DNA of 64,000 bases from Ananas comosus (lineage: Eukaryota; Streptophyta; Magnoliopsida; Poales; Bromeliaceae), in contig NC_033629.1 in NCBI RefSeq assembly GCF_001540865.1, forward strand, positions 632,501 through 696,500, in the 5' to 3' direction. A program made the translations under genes and the position numbers. This document shows positions 53,576 through 64,000 of the stretch, piece by piece. Position 1 is the first letter of the stretch, and every line of letters begins with the position of its first letter. The notes below the pieces were generated by a model. The model did no database searches. It saw only the letters and a list, made by a program, of their open reading frames with translations, and was not told the origin of the DNA.

Positions 53576-53814
53576 GGACTGGTCTACTATTAGTAGCAAA
53601 ATTTTATTGTTGCTATCAGTTTTTTAGCCTTTAGATCAACTCTTTTCATTATTTCTAACCATTGGATTAAATACTATAACTCAGTGGGGACCACTCAACC
53701 CTAGGGGGACCACTCAACTCTAACCGACTAATATCATCCTGACTCTACAATTTTTCATCCAAGAGTTAAAAACTTGATAGCAAAAAGAGCATTTTATTAT
53801 TAATAGTATTCCAG

Positions 53815-53817
<3 letters not shown>
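53572..53817. mobile_element. Fold-back element (family B), copy 2, between (TA)n tracts
   Basis: The left end TTGGACTGGTCTACTATTAG has a small hairpin (TAGCAA/TTGCTA). The right end is TTAATAGTATTCCAGCC, then (TA)n. The interior shares ACCATTGGATTAAATA and GTTAAAAACTTGATAGCA phrases with the other B copies. Confidence 0.7.

Positions 53818-53852
<35 letters not shown>
53818..53852. repeat. (TA)n microsatellite shared by two fold-back elements
   Basis: TA repeats with CCAGCC on the left and GGCTGG on the right, so the two neighbouring elements meet head to head around one (TA)n tract. Confidence 0.9.
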
Positions 53853-53854
<2 letters not shown>

Positions 53855-54075
53855 CTGGAATACTATTAATAGCACCAATTACTTGCGTGCTATTAAGTTT
53901 CTGCCTTTGGATAAAAGATGTCGTTGCGGTTAAAGATGATGTGGGTCTCGTAGGGTTTGAGTGATAGTTAGTGAATGATTAATCAAGACCGGATGAAAAT
54001 GATAAAAAAAGTAAATCTAACGATAGAAAACTTAATAGCACTAAATGCTTGCCCTACGATAGTATCCCAGCCGGA

Positions 54076-54079
<4 letters not shown>
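53853..54079. mobile_element. Fold-back element (family B), copy 3, between (TA)n tracts
   Basis: Left end GGCTGGAATACTATTAATAG. Its hairpin has 10-bp arms TTAATAGCAC (about 53870) and GTGCTATTAA (about 53890). The right end reads CGATAGTATCCCAGCCGG before (TA)n at 54080-54108. GATGATGTGGGTC and AATCTAACG are shared with copy 1 at 43931. Confidence 0.75.
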
Positions 54080-54109
<30 letters not shown>

Positions 54110-54111
<2 letters not shown>

Positions 54112-56526
54112 GTTGGGGAGGTGATTTCAGAATTGACTATATTAGAGGGGGCTTCGTGCATTTTTGTACCTTTCATTTCTAGCTTACTGATTTGAATCTT
54201 CTAAGCGCCCTTTCTTTTCCTCTTTTGTATGAATTTTGGGTCAGTTTTTTCTTCTACTTTTCTTTTTCAGTTGTAACGGTGGAGGCGGAATATGTGGATT
54301 TGGGGGGTATAAATGGATATATGACCTTTTTGGAGAATTCGCCTATACTAATTTTTATTTAGGTGGGGATAAAAACAAAAGGGTAGTGTAACGGTTAGAG
54401 AGGAGATATGATATGGGGGATCAGGGGTAAAGGTGTGGAGAAGAAAAAGTAGATGATAGTATCTTTTTTCCTCTTTTTTTTTTTTTTTTGGCATTTTTGA
54501 ACTATAATGGAGTTCTACTTCAATCTTACTTTTTGGAAAAAGAAAACTGTGCGCCTTTTATTCCCTTTGCATTTTATCCACTTTTTGTCAAAATTCTAAC
54601 TTTTTGCATAATTCTAAAGATGGCGATGTTCGCATTTTTCTTTGTTGTTGGCGCTTAATCCCTAATAGTTTTATGAGTTCCCTAAAGATTGGTCTCGCTT
54701 AAAGTTTAATATGAATTACAAGTTAGAAGAAGTGCAAATTATTCATATTTGTGAGCGTTCTAATTTCAATAGTGTTCGTCGCATCGTATAACATTACCTA
54801 CCAGTCTCGACAATATAATATTTGAGACTTGAGAGTATCTTGTTGTAGCACTGAAAGAAGCTGGGAAAGAATAATTAGATGCGAGATAAGTAACATAGTC
54901 AACTAAGATAAGATAAGTGGGCATTTGAACTTAGACAAGTCACCTGGTCAACCTGGGACCAGAGTTCAAGTTCGTGCTAGTTTGAACGCCAAGCTGGATC
55001 CTGGCCCATGGGGTGGTGTTTATATCATGTACTCTTTTTAGCTGAAGCATTAGTAACTCACTAACTCATCATACATTTCTTTTTCTTTTTCTTTTCTTTT
55101 TTTTTGGGTAGAGAACCTTAAATGTTAATTTTGTTTTCTATCTTACTGAAGAAAAGATGCTTCGTACATTTTAACTCATCATACATTCTACTTGGTAATA
55201 AATCTCTAGTCTCTGTGGGTATTCGTCCCAAATTAGGTGGGAATCCAAATATTTTTGTATCCTTAATAATTATTGAATATGTTGAGCTGATTTTTACGAT
55301 TTATCTGTCTCCATCTATGTGACGATCCGACGGTTGGCTCCATTAAGTGTCAGAAAGAAGATAATTGGATGGGTACCGTATCGATAAGTGTACAAAAAAT
55401 CTTTGCATACTAAATTACAAAAAAAATCTCTTGACACATAAGTCGGGCGCTCCCAAATCTATGGACCTGCACTAATGTTTGAGTACAAGTTTTTCGGCCG
55501 ATATAGTTGGCTTGATTAAATCAGTCCATTGTTGTCACAGTCGTGGACTTACCTATGAACCAAATCTTATTTAGTCTCAATATATTCCAAGTTTCACAAT
55601 GGATCGATACAGCTAATTTTCCAAGTAAATATTAATATAATTAGCCAAATTATGCGTGAGACTTTTTACATGAAAAAGGAAAAGTTGGGGAACTTATTTG
55701 TTAAGTCCAAAATTCAACTGGAGCATTTTATGCCTGAGGTTAGTGGCCCTTTGTCTAAAAGTAAATGTGTTCTACATTTTCAAAGTCAATAAAAAGGTGT
55801 AAGTGTCAGAATCTGTTTTGATTAAGAGTGTTTATTGAGCCAAAAGTGTCCTGAACCCTAATTTGCATTTATTAGAGGATCCCAAGAGCAAAAGTTTGAT
55901 CATATTCTTTCTTCATTAAATACTACTCAAATCTTACATCTTGGTCCTCATTCTTTTCTCTAGAAGGCATACTTTTTTCCTTTTTTAAAAAAAAATCTTC
56001 TGAAAATTGGATCTTTGATGTAAATTCCAGCTCTAATATTACATAGAAAGCGGAGTTAGTTGCTTGTTTTAGCGACTTCGCTCAATTTTCAAAACATATT
56101 AATTTTATACTGATTATACATCAGAATTTTGACATGTATGTAACATTCAGAAATTTCGTTTACCTATCAGCTTAAGCTGTTGTAGTGATAACTGCGCGAA
56201 TCAATCTTCTTCCTCGTCTTCTTTTTTTTTTTTTGTCTTTTATGGGAATAATATTTTGTATGCGGACTCCGACGGATCTTTGTACAATCCCACGGGCCCA
56301 ATAGTTCATTTTGACGGGCCCACTAACCCCCTTCAAAGTACATACGATGGCCCAATATGTCCTGTCTCGGGGCATCGTCCTGGCCCACATTGTCCCCCAC
56401 TTGGGCCCAAATGGAAGCATCATCTTTAAGCACCAATTCTTTCCCTTTATAAAGGTCAAAAAACTAATAATGAAGCAATGGAACTTGTCAACATGGCTTT
56501 CCCTTGATGTGGCAAATTTTATATAT

Positions 56527-56603
<77 letters not shown>

Positions 56604-56713
56604 CTTTCTTCTTCTTTTTTTTTTAAACTAATACAAGGATATGGGATGGTGGTGGGGGAGTAATTACTCTTTACTAATTCACACAGCACTATTAACAGGG
56701 TATTCAATTAAGT
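54110..56713. other. AT-rich intergenic DNA, ending in long (TA)n tracts
   Basis: No gene supported. T-rich runs near 54470-54489 and 56220-56235; GC-richer patch at 56265-56420 without coding match; (TA)n tracts at 56534-56560 and 56567-56600. Confidence 0.4.
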
Positions 56714-56770
56714 TTTTTAGAGATAGATAGTACGCTACCCGCTTCGTTTAAACTTTTAATAAAAAATATA
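56714..56770 (-). mobile_element. SINE 3'-end fragment
   Basis: TTTTTAGAGATAGATAGTACGCTACCCGCTTCGTTTAAA resembles the 3' body of the SINE family in reverse; the rest is too diverged to follow. Confidence 0.5.
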
Positions 56771-58210
56771 GTTAAAAAACTAATATAGAATAAAAACCCT
56801 TGGATGAGTATGGTATAAGATGTGCACCTAGTCTGGTGGTGTATATGCAGCCTTGCTTTTTTTTTTTTTTTCTTTTTTTTTTCTTTTTTTTGCTTATTTT
56901 GGTAGTGTAGCTACCTCTATCGAAAGGAGCATAACCATATTTGATGGGTGGGGTGGTTGGACCACAGCACGTTTTGGCCCATCAAAGTTTAGGCCCGGCC
57001 CACCAAATGTGCGATTTGATTTGATTTGATTTTATTTGGTGATATTAGAAGAAGGGAATTTTCTAAATCCATAGCAGTACAAAACGTACGTAACAAGACA
57101 ATTTGTGTTATCTTGCAAATAGCATTAATTTTGGATTATATTCTGAGAAAATGAAAAGAAATGAAATATGCTCTTTAGTAATAGCTGGCCAATAAGGATG
57201 GATCATGTTCTTTTGTTTTTTCCGCATTTTGTCTCTTTTTTTCTTGAGTTGTACATGATCATATAAACTACGAGTTTTATGGCTTGTTTGGTTACTACTA
57301 TTGGAAGCACAAGGACCTGAAAGGGAAGTGCAAACAAAATAAAATGTGCAGTAACAATTAAAAGAAATTTCTTAATTCATCCCACTTTATAGAAATTTCT
57401 CAAAAAAAAAAAAAAAACAATTAAAAGAATTTAAAGACTCGATCTAGATAGCCAATGATCCTCTTTAATCAAGATTATTAACAATGTGTGTGTGCACGTG
57501 CGTGTGTGTGTGTGTGTGTTAATGGCACTCTTAATTTGAAACTAACAGACCTCTAAAAGATACATTTGATTTGAATCTTTCTTTTTTAAAACATCCCATC
57601 AAAAGAGAGCTTATTATCAGCTAAACAAAGCGTAGAGGGATTAATACTTTAGAATGAGAATGTGTTATCTCTCTCTCTCTCTCTCTCTCTCTTCTATTAT
57701 GCTTCCTTTATTTTGATGGTTCCAAGTCAATTAATTGATGGCCCATAACTTTCACATAAATAATAATAATCGTTGGCCCATTATCTAATTAGAATATAAC
57801 GACAGATTGAAAGGAAAAGATGGAGAATTTTTTTAGTGCGGTTAGTTCAATCTGATAGTTAAAAAAAGGATCTTCACTACCATTAAACTCATTCTAGATG
57901 CTTTACCTTTTGAAGTTAATAATACATAATCATTTAATCATAGGAGAATTTGACGCGAAAAAATAACTCAAACTTGTCTAAATTATTAGCAGTTAAACTC
58001 TATTTTTTTTTAAAAAAAAGAGAACAAATTTTCATGCTATTTTAATTAGTCATTTGACTACAAAAATGTTGGAACCATTTAATCCAATACAATTAGTCTC
58101 TTATTCTTAACACCTTTGATATGTGGGAACAACTAGGGCATGGCTAGTGAACCAATCAACAATATAGAAAGAGGCCTTTGTCAGAGGCTTCGGCTGTCTT
58201 ATCCCTGTAG
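56771..58210. other. Intergenic DNA
   Basis: (TTTGA)n-like run near 57013-57035, (GT)n at about 57484-57519 and (CT)n at 57669-57691. No gene is recognised. Confidence 0.35.
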
Positions 58211-58214
58211 CCTA

Positions 58215-58262
58215 GTTTATCTGTTCAATGAATAAAGTGGGTAGCATGCTATCTTTTTTCAA
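58215..58262 (+). mobile_element. SINE 3'-end fragment
   Basis: ATGAATAAAGTGGGTAGCATGCTATC followed by T and A runs matches the 3' end of the SINE family. Confidence 0.5.
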
Positions 58263-58574
58263 AAAAAAATAATAATATAGAAAGAGAAATCGAAGCTCAA
58301 ATACCATGCTAAAGAGGACGATTTGAATCAAATGAGAAAGTAGAGCTAATCTATAGCGACGCTCTTTGAATGTTCATATGGGTAGACCAATTATTGTCCC
58401 TATTCAATACAAAACTAAACTATTATTCTGACCATATATGCTCGATTGATACATACTTAATCTCACGCGGTGTATCTTTAGCTCAATCTCAAACGAGACG
58501 GTGACTACATATATAAGATAATTATATCCCAGTCGTGGTTTACAACTTGGAAAAATTCATAACAATTGTGCACA

Positions 58575-58640
58575 TGATATTTTTTTTTTCTTTGAGAGAA
58601 AGATAGCATGTTACCCGCTTCATTCAATAAAAAAATAAAT
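58575..58640 (-). mobile_element. SINE 3'-end fragment, reverse
   Basis: T run, then GAGAGAAAGATAGCATGTTACCCGCTTCATTCAAT, the 3' part of the family in reverse, followed by unrelated sequence. Confidence 0.55.
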
Positions 58641-58946
58641 TAAGCTACGTGAGTGAGACGGTAAGGATCTCGACGTGTGGCGAAAAAAAATAAATAGAGT
58701 AAAAATTAATAGATCAGTCAGTCCACTGCATTAAGATTCTTCCACAAGTTCGTCAACTGCTTAATTTTGTAGATATCGATTGTTGGGCCACATGATATTA
58801 TTTGTATTTTTTATTATTATTATTTATTGCGGCCTCAAGAAGGCTTCAATGCACACATGAACCGGCGTTGACTTTGCCACCCATTTTGCCACCCATTCCA
58901 CACACACCAAATTGGACCGCGTCAAGTCCACCTAATTCTTTGGCCT

Positions 58947-59285
58947 CCGTTTGGTTGGGTTTAATGAGTGGAATAACCCCTTAACTCCTATTTTATTTTC
59001 AAATACTTTTAAAAATAGGTAGGGTTAGATAATTCCATCTCAAATGGGTTATTCCAGATTAGCTAACCTCACCTAACCCTATCAAACCCCAACCAAACAC
59101 TATTTTCTATTCATAATAACCCACTATCCTTCTTATCCCACCTACTCCTACCAAACACTATTTTTTACTATCCTGCACTAACTCTAATCTCCAACCAAAC
59201 ACAAAAATACTCTAACCCTATCTTAACCCTAAACTTAATTCTATCCCTGGAATAACTAGTTTTTCTTTAACCCCGAACCAAACGA
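58947..59285. mobile_element. MITE with CCGTTTGGTT ends
   Basis: Left end CCGTTTGGTTGGGTTTAA and right end TTTAACCCCGAACCAAACG are inverted repeats; inner GGAATAACC/GGAATAACT phrases also occur at both sides. The CCAAACACTATTTT phrase is repeated inside. No target-site duplication was identified. Confidence 0.65.
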
Positions 59286-60060
59286 TAGCTTGGTGTTTAG
59301 ACGAGAGGTAGCATTCTCGAATTTTGCTACAGTGCACTCAGTTAATTTATGCAAACTTTTCTCAGTGAAATTTTAACGTAAAAGATAAGAAGCTTTGGAG
59401 CTTCTATTTATCATTTAAGCATTAAAACTTCTACTCATCAATCTTAGTAAAAGTTACTAAAAAGTATTAGATAAAAATTATCTGAAATTTTTCTATACAT
59501 TCAGCAACGACACTACCACATAGGCTACATGACTTGTCAGATTGAACGTTTAATAAATTATAAATTTAGTATTTTTGTTTGGATGGAAAGTAAAAAATAA
59601 TATTTTAAATCATAATACAAAAATTCTAATATAGTATATCTGAAGTTGTTAAAGGAAGAGCAAGAAATATTTTAGCGCAATTTTTTTTAATAATTTTTTC
59701 TGCTATAGTATTTCATCAAATAATATTGTATTCTCCAGCAAAATCAAATAGATATCGAAGAAATTACAAGTGAGATAAAAAGTTAATACTTTATAACTTA
59801 GAATGCTAATCTCAATAAATCTTTTTCATTCAACATGATAAGAACCAAGAAAAAAGAAGAGAAGAAAAAATCAAACAGCTACAAAGAATGAATAATTCTC
59901 TGTACAGCAACAAATAAGAGCCAGATCTCTGTATCTATATATGATCTAACATTCTAACCTTCCTTTTTTTTGTGAAAAAAAGAAAAAGAAAAAGAAAAGG
60001 AATAAAACAAATCAACTACTACTCAAAGGCCAAGGATTAGATGGAGGGAAAGGGAAATTC
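59286..60060. other. AT-rich DNA, right part probably 3' UTR of the zinc-finger gene
   Basis: No gene is seen; A-rich runs lie near 59970-60000. Confidence 0.35.
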
Positions 60061-60065
60061 TGTGT

Positions 60066-60119
<54 letters not shown>
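60061..60119. repeat. (GT)n(GA)n microsatellite in the 3' flank of the zinc-finger gene
   Basis: GT repeats followed by GA repeats end directly at the stop codon of the minus-strand gene (60121-60123), so this tract is probably transcribed as 3' UTR. Confidence 0.9.
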
Positions 60120-60120
<1 letters not shown>

Positions 60121-60122
<2 letters not shown>

Positions 60123-60767
60123 AAGCGGGGATAAGGAGGCGGGGTTTTTTGAAAGCGAGGGGGCTCTGCACCTCCTCCTCCTCCGCCGCCGCGGCCCATC
60201 GCCGCGCGGCGTCGAATCCGGCGAACTCCGCCGCGGCGGGGATGTTGAGGTCGAACCCCCGGTGGGTGGTGCTGGCCCCGCCGCCGACGACACCCTCGTA
60301 GTGTCGCCTCTTGTGGCCCCCGAGGGCCTGCCCCGTCGGGAACTCCTTCAGGCAGATCGAGCACCGGTGAACCTTCCCCCCTCCTCCTCCTCCTCCGGCG
60401 GATCCCGAGGCCTCCGCCGCCGATCCGGCGGACGACGAGGCCCGATCGTCCGATCCGACCGGGCGCCGGTGGCTCGTCTTGTGCCCGCCCAGCGCCTGGT
60501 ACGACCCGAACGATTTCCCGCACACGGAGCACCTGTACTCCGCCGGCGCCTGCGCCGCCGCGGCGAAGGGGGGAGGTGGCGGAGGGGCCCCGATCGGTCG
60601 CGGGCGAGCATGAGGAGGCAGAGGGCGAGGTACTCCTCCTCGGTGGGCGCGTAGTCGGGGGAGCGGTGCCGCTTCGACCGCTTCCCCTTCGCCCACCCCT
60701 CCACGCTGAGCACGAGCTCCTCGTCCCCGCTCGCCGGGATCGACGCCTCCAGAGCGTCCACCGCCAT
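60121..60767 (-). CDS. C2H2 zinc-finger transcriptional repressor (ZAT type), with frameshift
   Basis: Intronless minus-strand gene from ATG (60767) to TAG (60121), 647 bases, one short of a multiple of three. The first frame gives [10 protein letters not shown]..., a basic KGKRSKRHR cluster and the L-box [14 protein letters not shown]. The second frame gives [26 protein letters not shown] and, 40 residues on, a second finger with [25 protein letters not shown], then the EAR repression motif GFDLNIP. Order and spacing are those of ZAT6/ZAT10-type stress repressors, about 215 residues when the frame is continuous. The frames switch near 60590-60610 in GC-rich DNA, consistent with one missing base. 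Both halves are intact, so an assembly or sequencing error is likelier than a dead gene. Frames on the opposite strand are artefacts. Confidence 0.9.
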
Positions 60768-60921
60768 CGGGATCAGATCGATGACGACGAAGAGTAAATT
60801 AAAAAGCTCGAGAGATCAAAAGAGAGAGGGAGAGAGAGAGAGGAGGGAGGTGGAATTAATTAGAAGAGCTATGTAGCGGTGTGGAGTGGGTAGTGAGGAA
60901 GAGTGAGGAGGCGGTGGGGGG

Positions 60922-61119
60922 TTTTATACAGGGGAGGGAGAGAGAGAGATCGGGTCAGGGTTAGCTTGTGTGAGGAGGAGAAAGAGCAGTAACAGCGGTG
61001 GTGGGGTTTAGTAGTTGAGGCGGCGTCGTGGGTCAACGTGGACGTGGGATGGGAAAGGGGAGTGAAGTAGCGAGGAAGGGGGAGAGAGGTGTAGCAAGTT
61101 GGGGAACTGCAACGACTTC

Positions 61120-61152
<33 letters not shown>

Positions 61153-61180
61153 CCTCGCTCTCTCGTCCGGGTCAATCCAA
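60922..61180 (-). promoter_or_regulatory. Promoter of the ZAT-type gene: TATA box, W-boxes, paired ACGTGG
   Basis: On the minus strand a TATAAAA box lies at 60928-60922, about 155 bp upstream of the start codon. Further upstream are TTGACC W-boxes (reverse complement at 61031-61036 and 61170-61175) and two adjacent ACGTGG cores (61036-61041, 61042-61047), of the ABRE/G-box type. A CCAAT box lies near 61177. A (CT)n tract at about 61120-61150 separates the W-boxes. W-boxes and ABREs fit the stress and ABA induction known for ZAT genes; function here is inferred. Confidence 0.5.
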
Positions 61181-63180
61181 TAGGAAATGGAGAAATTATT
61201 CCCTGCTCCGTGTGTATACATACGCATATCTCAATATCTCATACACCACTTCTCTATTAAATGCATTTGATGATGATAGATTCCAAATATCAAAATATTT
61301 ACTATGTACACGCCACGAATTATGATTCTTTATATGTTTTAAATTGGGTTTGATTTCGATTTTAAAATTTTTCAGCATATATGTACATAAAATATTAATA
61401 ATAGTAATAATGCACAGGGTGGACCTAGTGTTGATCTTAAGTGCGAGGGATAGGGATGAGGACGTGGGATGACGTAAGGGTGATCGAAGAGCATTCACAA
61501 ATCACAGGTGGCCAAAGAGCGAGTGGCAGGGCGGCGGCGTGCCATAACTAATTCGAGGGCAATTTCGTAAATTTTACCGCTCCTTTTAATTTTGGGATTT
61601 GTTCCGCGTGGTAGCGTGAGCCGCGCTCTTCGGTTGGTGGACTTTCCAGTTTCCACAGCGGCAGCCACAGCTACTTCTGAGGAAGCATCCGAAAGGTGGG
61701 CACAGGCACAGCCTACTTGCATTTGTATTTTGTACCACGTGTTTCTTATTTTGCTTAGTAGTCTTTCCAGTTTTCTATTTTGTTTGGCTCATAATAGTTT
61801 GGCAGATGGGCACTTGTTCGAGCATCATTTAATTGGATGATAAGATGATTGATTGGGTAAAAATAAAATACTTTTAAAATTTATCTGATTGATTGATCTG
61901 TCAGTCTGCTGGTAGATCATCTAAAACGCAAGAAATTATATTATCTTTCGAAAGGCTAATACCGATCCACTGTTGGAATTGGATACGATTAAGTGGTTAG
62001 TGACCCGGTGAAAGAAATCTCTCTTGCCCAAATGAATGTTTTCGTAATGTTTTTTTTTTTTTTTTCGACAAAGACATACTTTCTCTTCTTTTTATGAATA
62101 AAACAGATAGTATGCTATCATTTTTATCAAAAAAAAATATGTTGTTATAGTAGCAGAATTTTATATGGTAACAAAGTATAAATTTTATTTTAACTATCAT
62201 CTATTTTGATTTGACTATCTAATTTTTTAAAATTTTAATTTTACTATTTAGCTGCTTAATTTATTTAATTTGAACCAGTTAATAACTCTTATTTTTAAAA
62301 TTTAAATGCATTGTTTATCTTTTTGAAATCAATAAGTATATTTTATGTACAAGTTCATTAAAATGAGTAATTGGCTTAAATTTTAATTGGAATAGTCATC
62401 AAATAAATTAAGTCAAGTAAATTGAAAGATTTGAGACTAAAATCAAAATATTAAAAGATTGGATAGCGGAATTAAAATGGTTGATAGTTTTATAAGTTTA
62501 ATATATTTTTACTTTTCTATATTAATAACTTCTATGTGAATCATTTTTTATTTTTCCATATTGGAACGTTACAAACTTTCTGAAAATAGTATTTGGTATG
62601 TTTAAGGCGACTTAAGCTTTGATTGGAATTGGGGACAAAAAGAAATTACAATAAAAAAATATTATGTTTCCTTTTTCGCGCAATGCGATGGTTGCCTATA
62701 ATGCAATAATAATGAAGAAACATAGAGAGAGATGCATTTTTATTCCAACTATGTTTTATACATAGTAATGTCAACTCTTATCAGGGGCAACTACGGCTAC
62801 GGATCCAAGAGTTAGCTTAAATTGCTAATCCGACGGTGGAATAGACAATACTTCTCTCTCCTCTTCGTTGGGTTGTACGTGCTAATTATAATTTCAAAAC
62901 TCGTACTACTAAAAAAAAAATCAATTTATTTATTAATATACATATACACAGCATCATCATATTTTGATTAAACTGATCATCTCCCACATAAATAGCAAAA
63001 AATTTGATGATTAGTATTCAATATTTTAAATTCAATTTAAATTTTTAATTAAATTTATTTTTTTAAAAAATATATATAAAGTAGATAACATACAATCTTT
63101 TTCTCTTAAAAAAAAAAAAAAGAAATCTCTCACCGGGTTGAACGTGATTCGATACAATCAAACCTCTCCAACTAAACCAA
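61181..63180. other. AT-rich intergenic DNA
   Basis: No gene is supported. A fragment resembling a SINE 3' end (AATAAAACAGATAGTATGCTATC) lies at 62097-62119. A GC-richer patch at 61500-61730 gives short frames without family resemblance. The direction of the right-hand gene suggests that its promoter lies at the right edge. Confidence 0.4.
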
Positions 63181-63184
63181 TAGT

Positions 63185-64000
63185 CTCGTGTGTGCTTATC
63201 ATCAGTTGCAATAGCATACTAAGCTTGTAAGCTGTGCATCTCTTCTCTGTTCCTTCCCGAGTCCCGCTACCGCAATTTCCGATTCTTTTCCCTTCAGTTT
63301 CTCAAATCGCGTCATTGATCCACGATTTCCAGGTAATTTCGATCCTCTTTCGAAAACCCTAGAGCTCGCTTGATTCTCTTTTACCTTTTTACTTTTTTTT
63401 TTGAAATTTTTGGTTTCTTCAAAGCTTGTGCGTCGAATTGGGTAGGGTTTAGGTGCTCCAGTACATCACCCCGTTGCTTTTTGATCCCTAGTGTCCATTT
63501 AATCAAGGGGATCGAGTTGTTCGTAGGTGTGAACCGATCCAATTTCTCATTTCTAAGTTCCTTCTCTTTTGCGGCATAATTTTCGAAGTGCTGTAGAGTT
63601 ACCCTTGAGCATTAGTGGAAATTGAGAAAATTTTTATCAGATTGAGCAGTTGTGGTAACAAAGTGACCAAATCGCTGTATCGGGACAGTGGAGGGACTAA
63701 CCCTTTATCTATTTATTTATTTTTTCCAAACTTATTGCTTGTCTTTAGATCTTACACACTGTACAAATTTGCTGATATATCTAGCTTATATCGGCAACAC
63801 ACTGCGTACCGAGTCGTTTTAGTTTTATTATTTGTAGGTAAGAATGCTGAATGTAGTGTTGTGATGAACTGAACCCCATATTCTACGATGATAGTTTGAT
63901 CAGAAAATTCAAACTCGCTGTTCTGACAGGCTTGTAAATGCTCAAGAATTGAACTTTAATGTCATGTGAATAATATGGCGGTAATCACCCAATTTTCTGC
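63185..64000 (+). CDS. 5' end of an unidentified gene, cut by the window edge
   Basis: A CT-rich leader-like stretch (63235-63332) ends CACGATTTCCAG before GTAATTTCG, a good donor. A good acceptor TTCTGACAG ends at 63929. The sequence after it contains an ATG-TGA pair (63964-63969) and then ATGGCGGTAATCACCC from 63975, which would encode MAVITQFS before the window stops. So this looks like a gene with a 597-base 5' UTR intron and only eight visible codons. The product cannot be named. If the start is elsewhere, only the leader is in the window. Confidence 0.4.

Noticed and set aside
60070..60654. 194-residue plus-strand frame opposite the zinc-finger gene
   Set aside because: It starts inside a GT/GA microsatellite and has no domain; the minus strand has two clear C2H2 fingers and an EAR motif.

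Overview
The window is nuclear DNA of a flowering plant, most likely a commelinid monocot. Exons are GC-rich (the acetyltransferase, zinc-finger and polyamine-transporter coding regions are very GC-rich) and sit in AT-rich, transposon-filled intergenic DNA with GT-AG introns and many (CT)n and (TA)n microsatellites. Pineapple or a relative is my best guess, but I cannot prove the species. All assignments come from reading the sequence and recalling protein families; no search was run.

Layout. (1) 2747-3204 (+): a two-exon small plant protein, convergent with (2) 5023-7136 (-): a polyamine/amino-acid transporter of the PUT/RMV1 type. (3) 7.1-19.0 kb: no intact gene, but a 9-bp-TSD MULE MITE, a microsatellite-flanked fold-back element, a SINE inserted in a SINE, an orphan exon of a CYP711A/MAX1-type P450, an 8-bp-TSD hAT MITE, a large AT-rich element and a 1.9-kb Pack-MULE that has captured the start of a CYP76-like P450. 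(4) 19331-22651 (+): a six-exon QWRF-motif (augmin subunit 8-like) gene whose signature motif reads QWWC. It converges on (5) 23642-29152 (-): a seven-exon plant mobile domain protein with a very long acidic repeat tail. (6) 31429-38126 (+): a ten-exon plastid-type casein kinase 2 alpha with a GC-AG intron and transposons in its introns. (7) 38.1-49.4 kb: repeats and SINEs. (8) 50025-51716 (+): a HOOKLESS1-type acetyltransferase damaged by an assembly gap. (9) 51.7-60.1 kb: a LINE fragment split by a PIF/Harbinger-like MITE, and more fold-back elements in (TA)n tracts. (10) 60121-60767 (-): a two-finger C2H2 repressor (ZAT type) with a one-base frameshift. (11) 63.2-64.0 kb: the 5' end of a further gene cut by the window edge.

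These genes are ordinary neighbours in a plant chromosome and do not form a pathway. The most interesting content is in the mobile DNA. A family of elements sits in (TA)n/(CT)n microsatellites. Their two ends carry hairpins that match each other within a copy but differ between copies. The Pack-MULE, the nested SINEs and the LINE/MITE nest are readable from target-site duplications. Eight single-N gaps, three of them flanked by duplicated sequence, show that parts of the assembly are unmerged overlaps.
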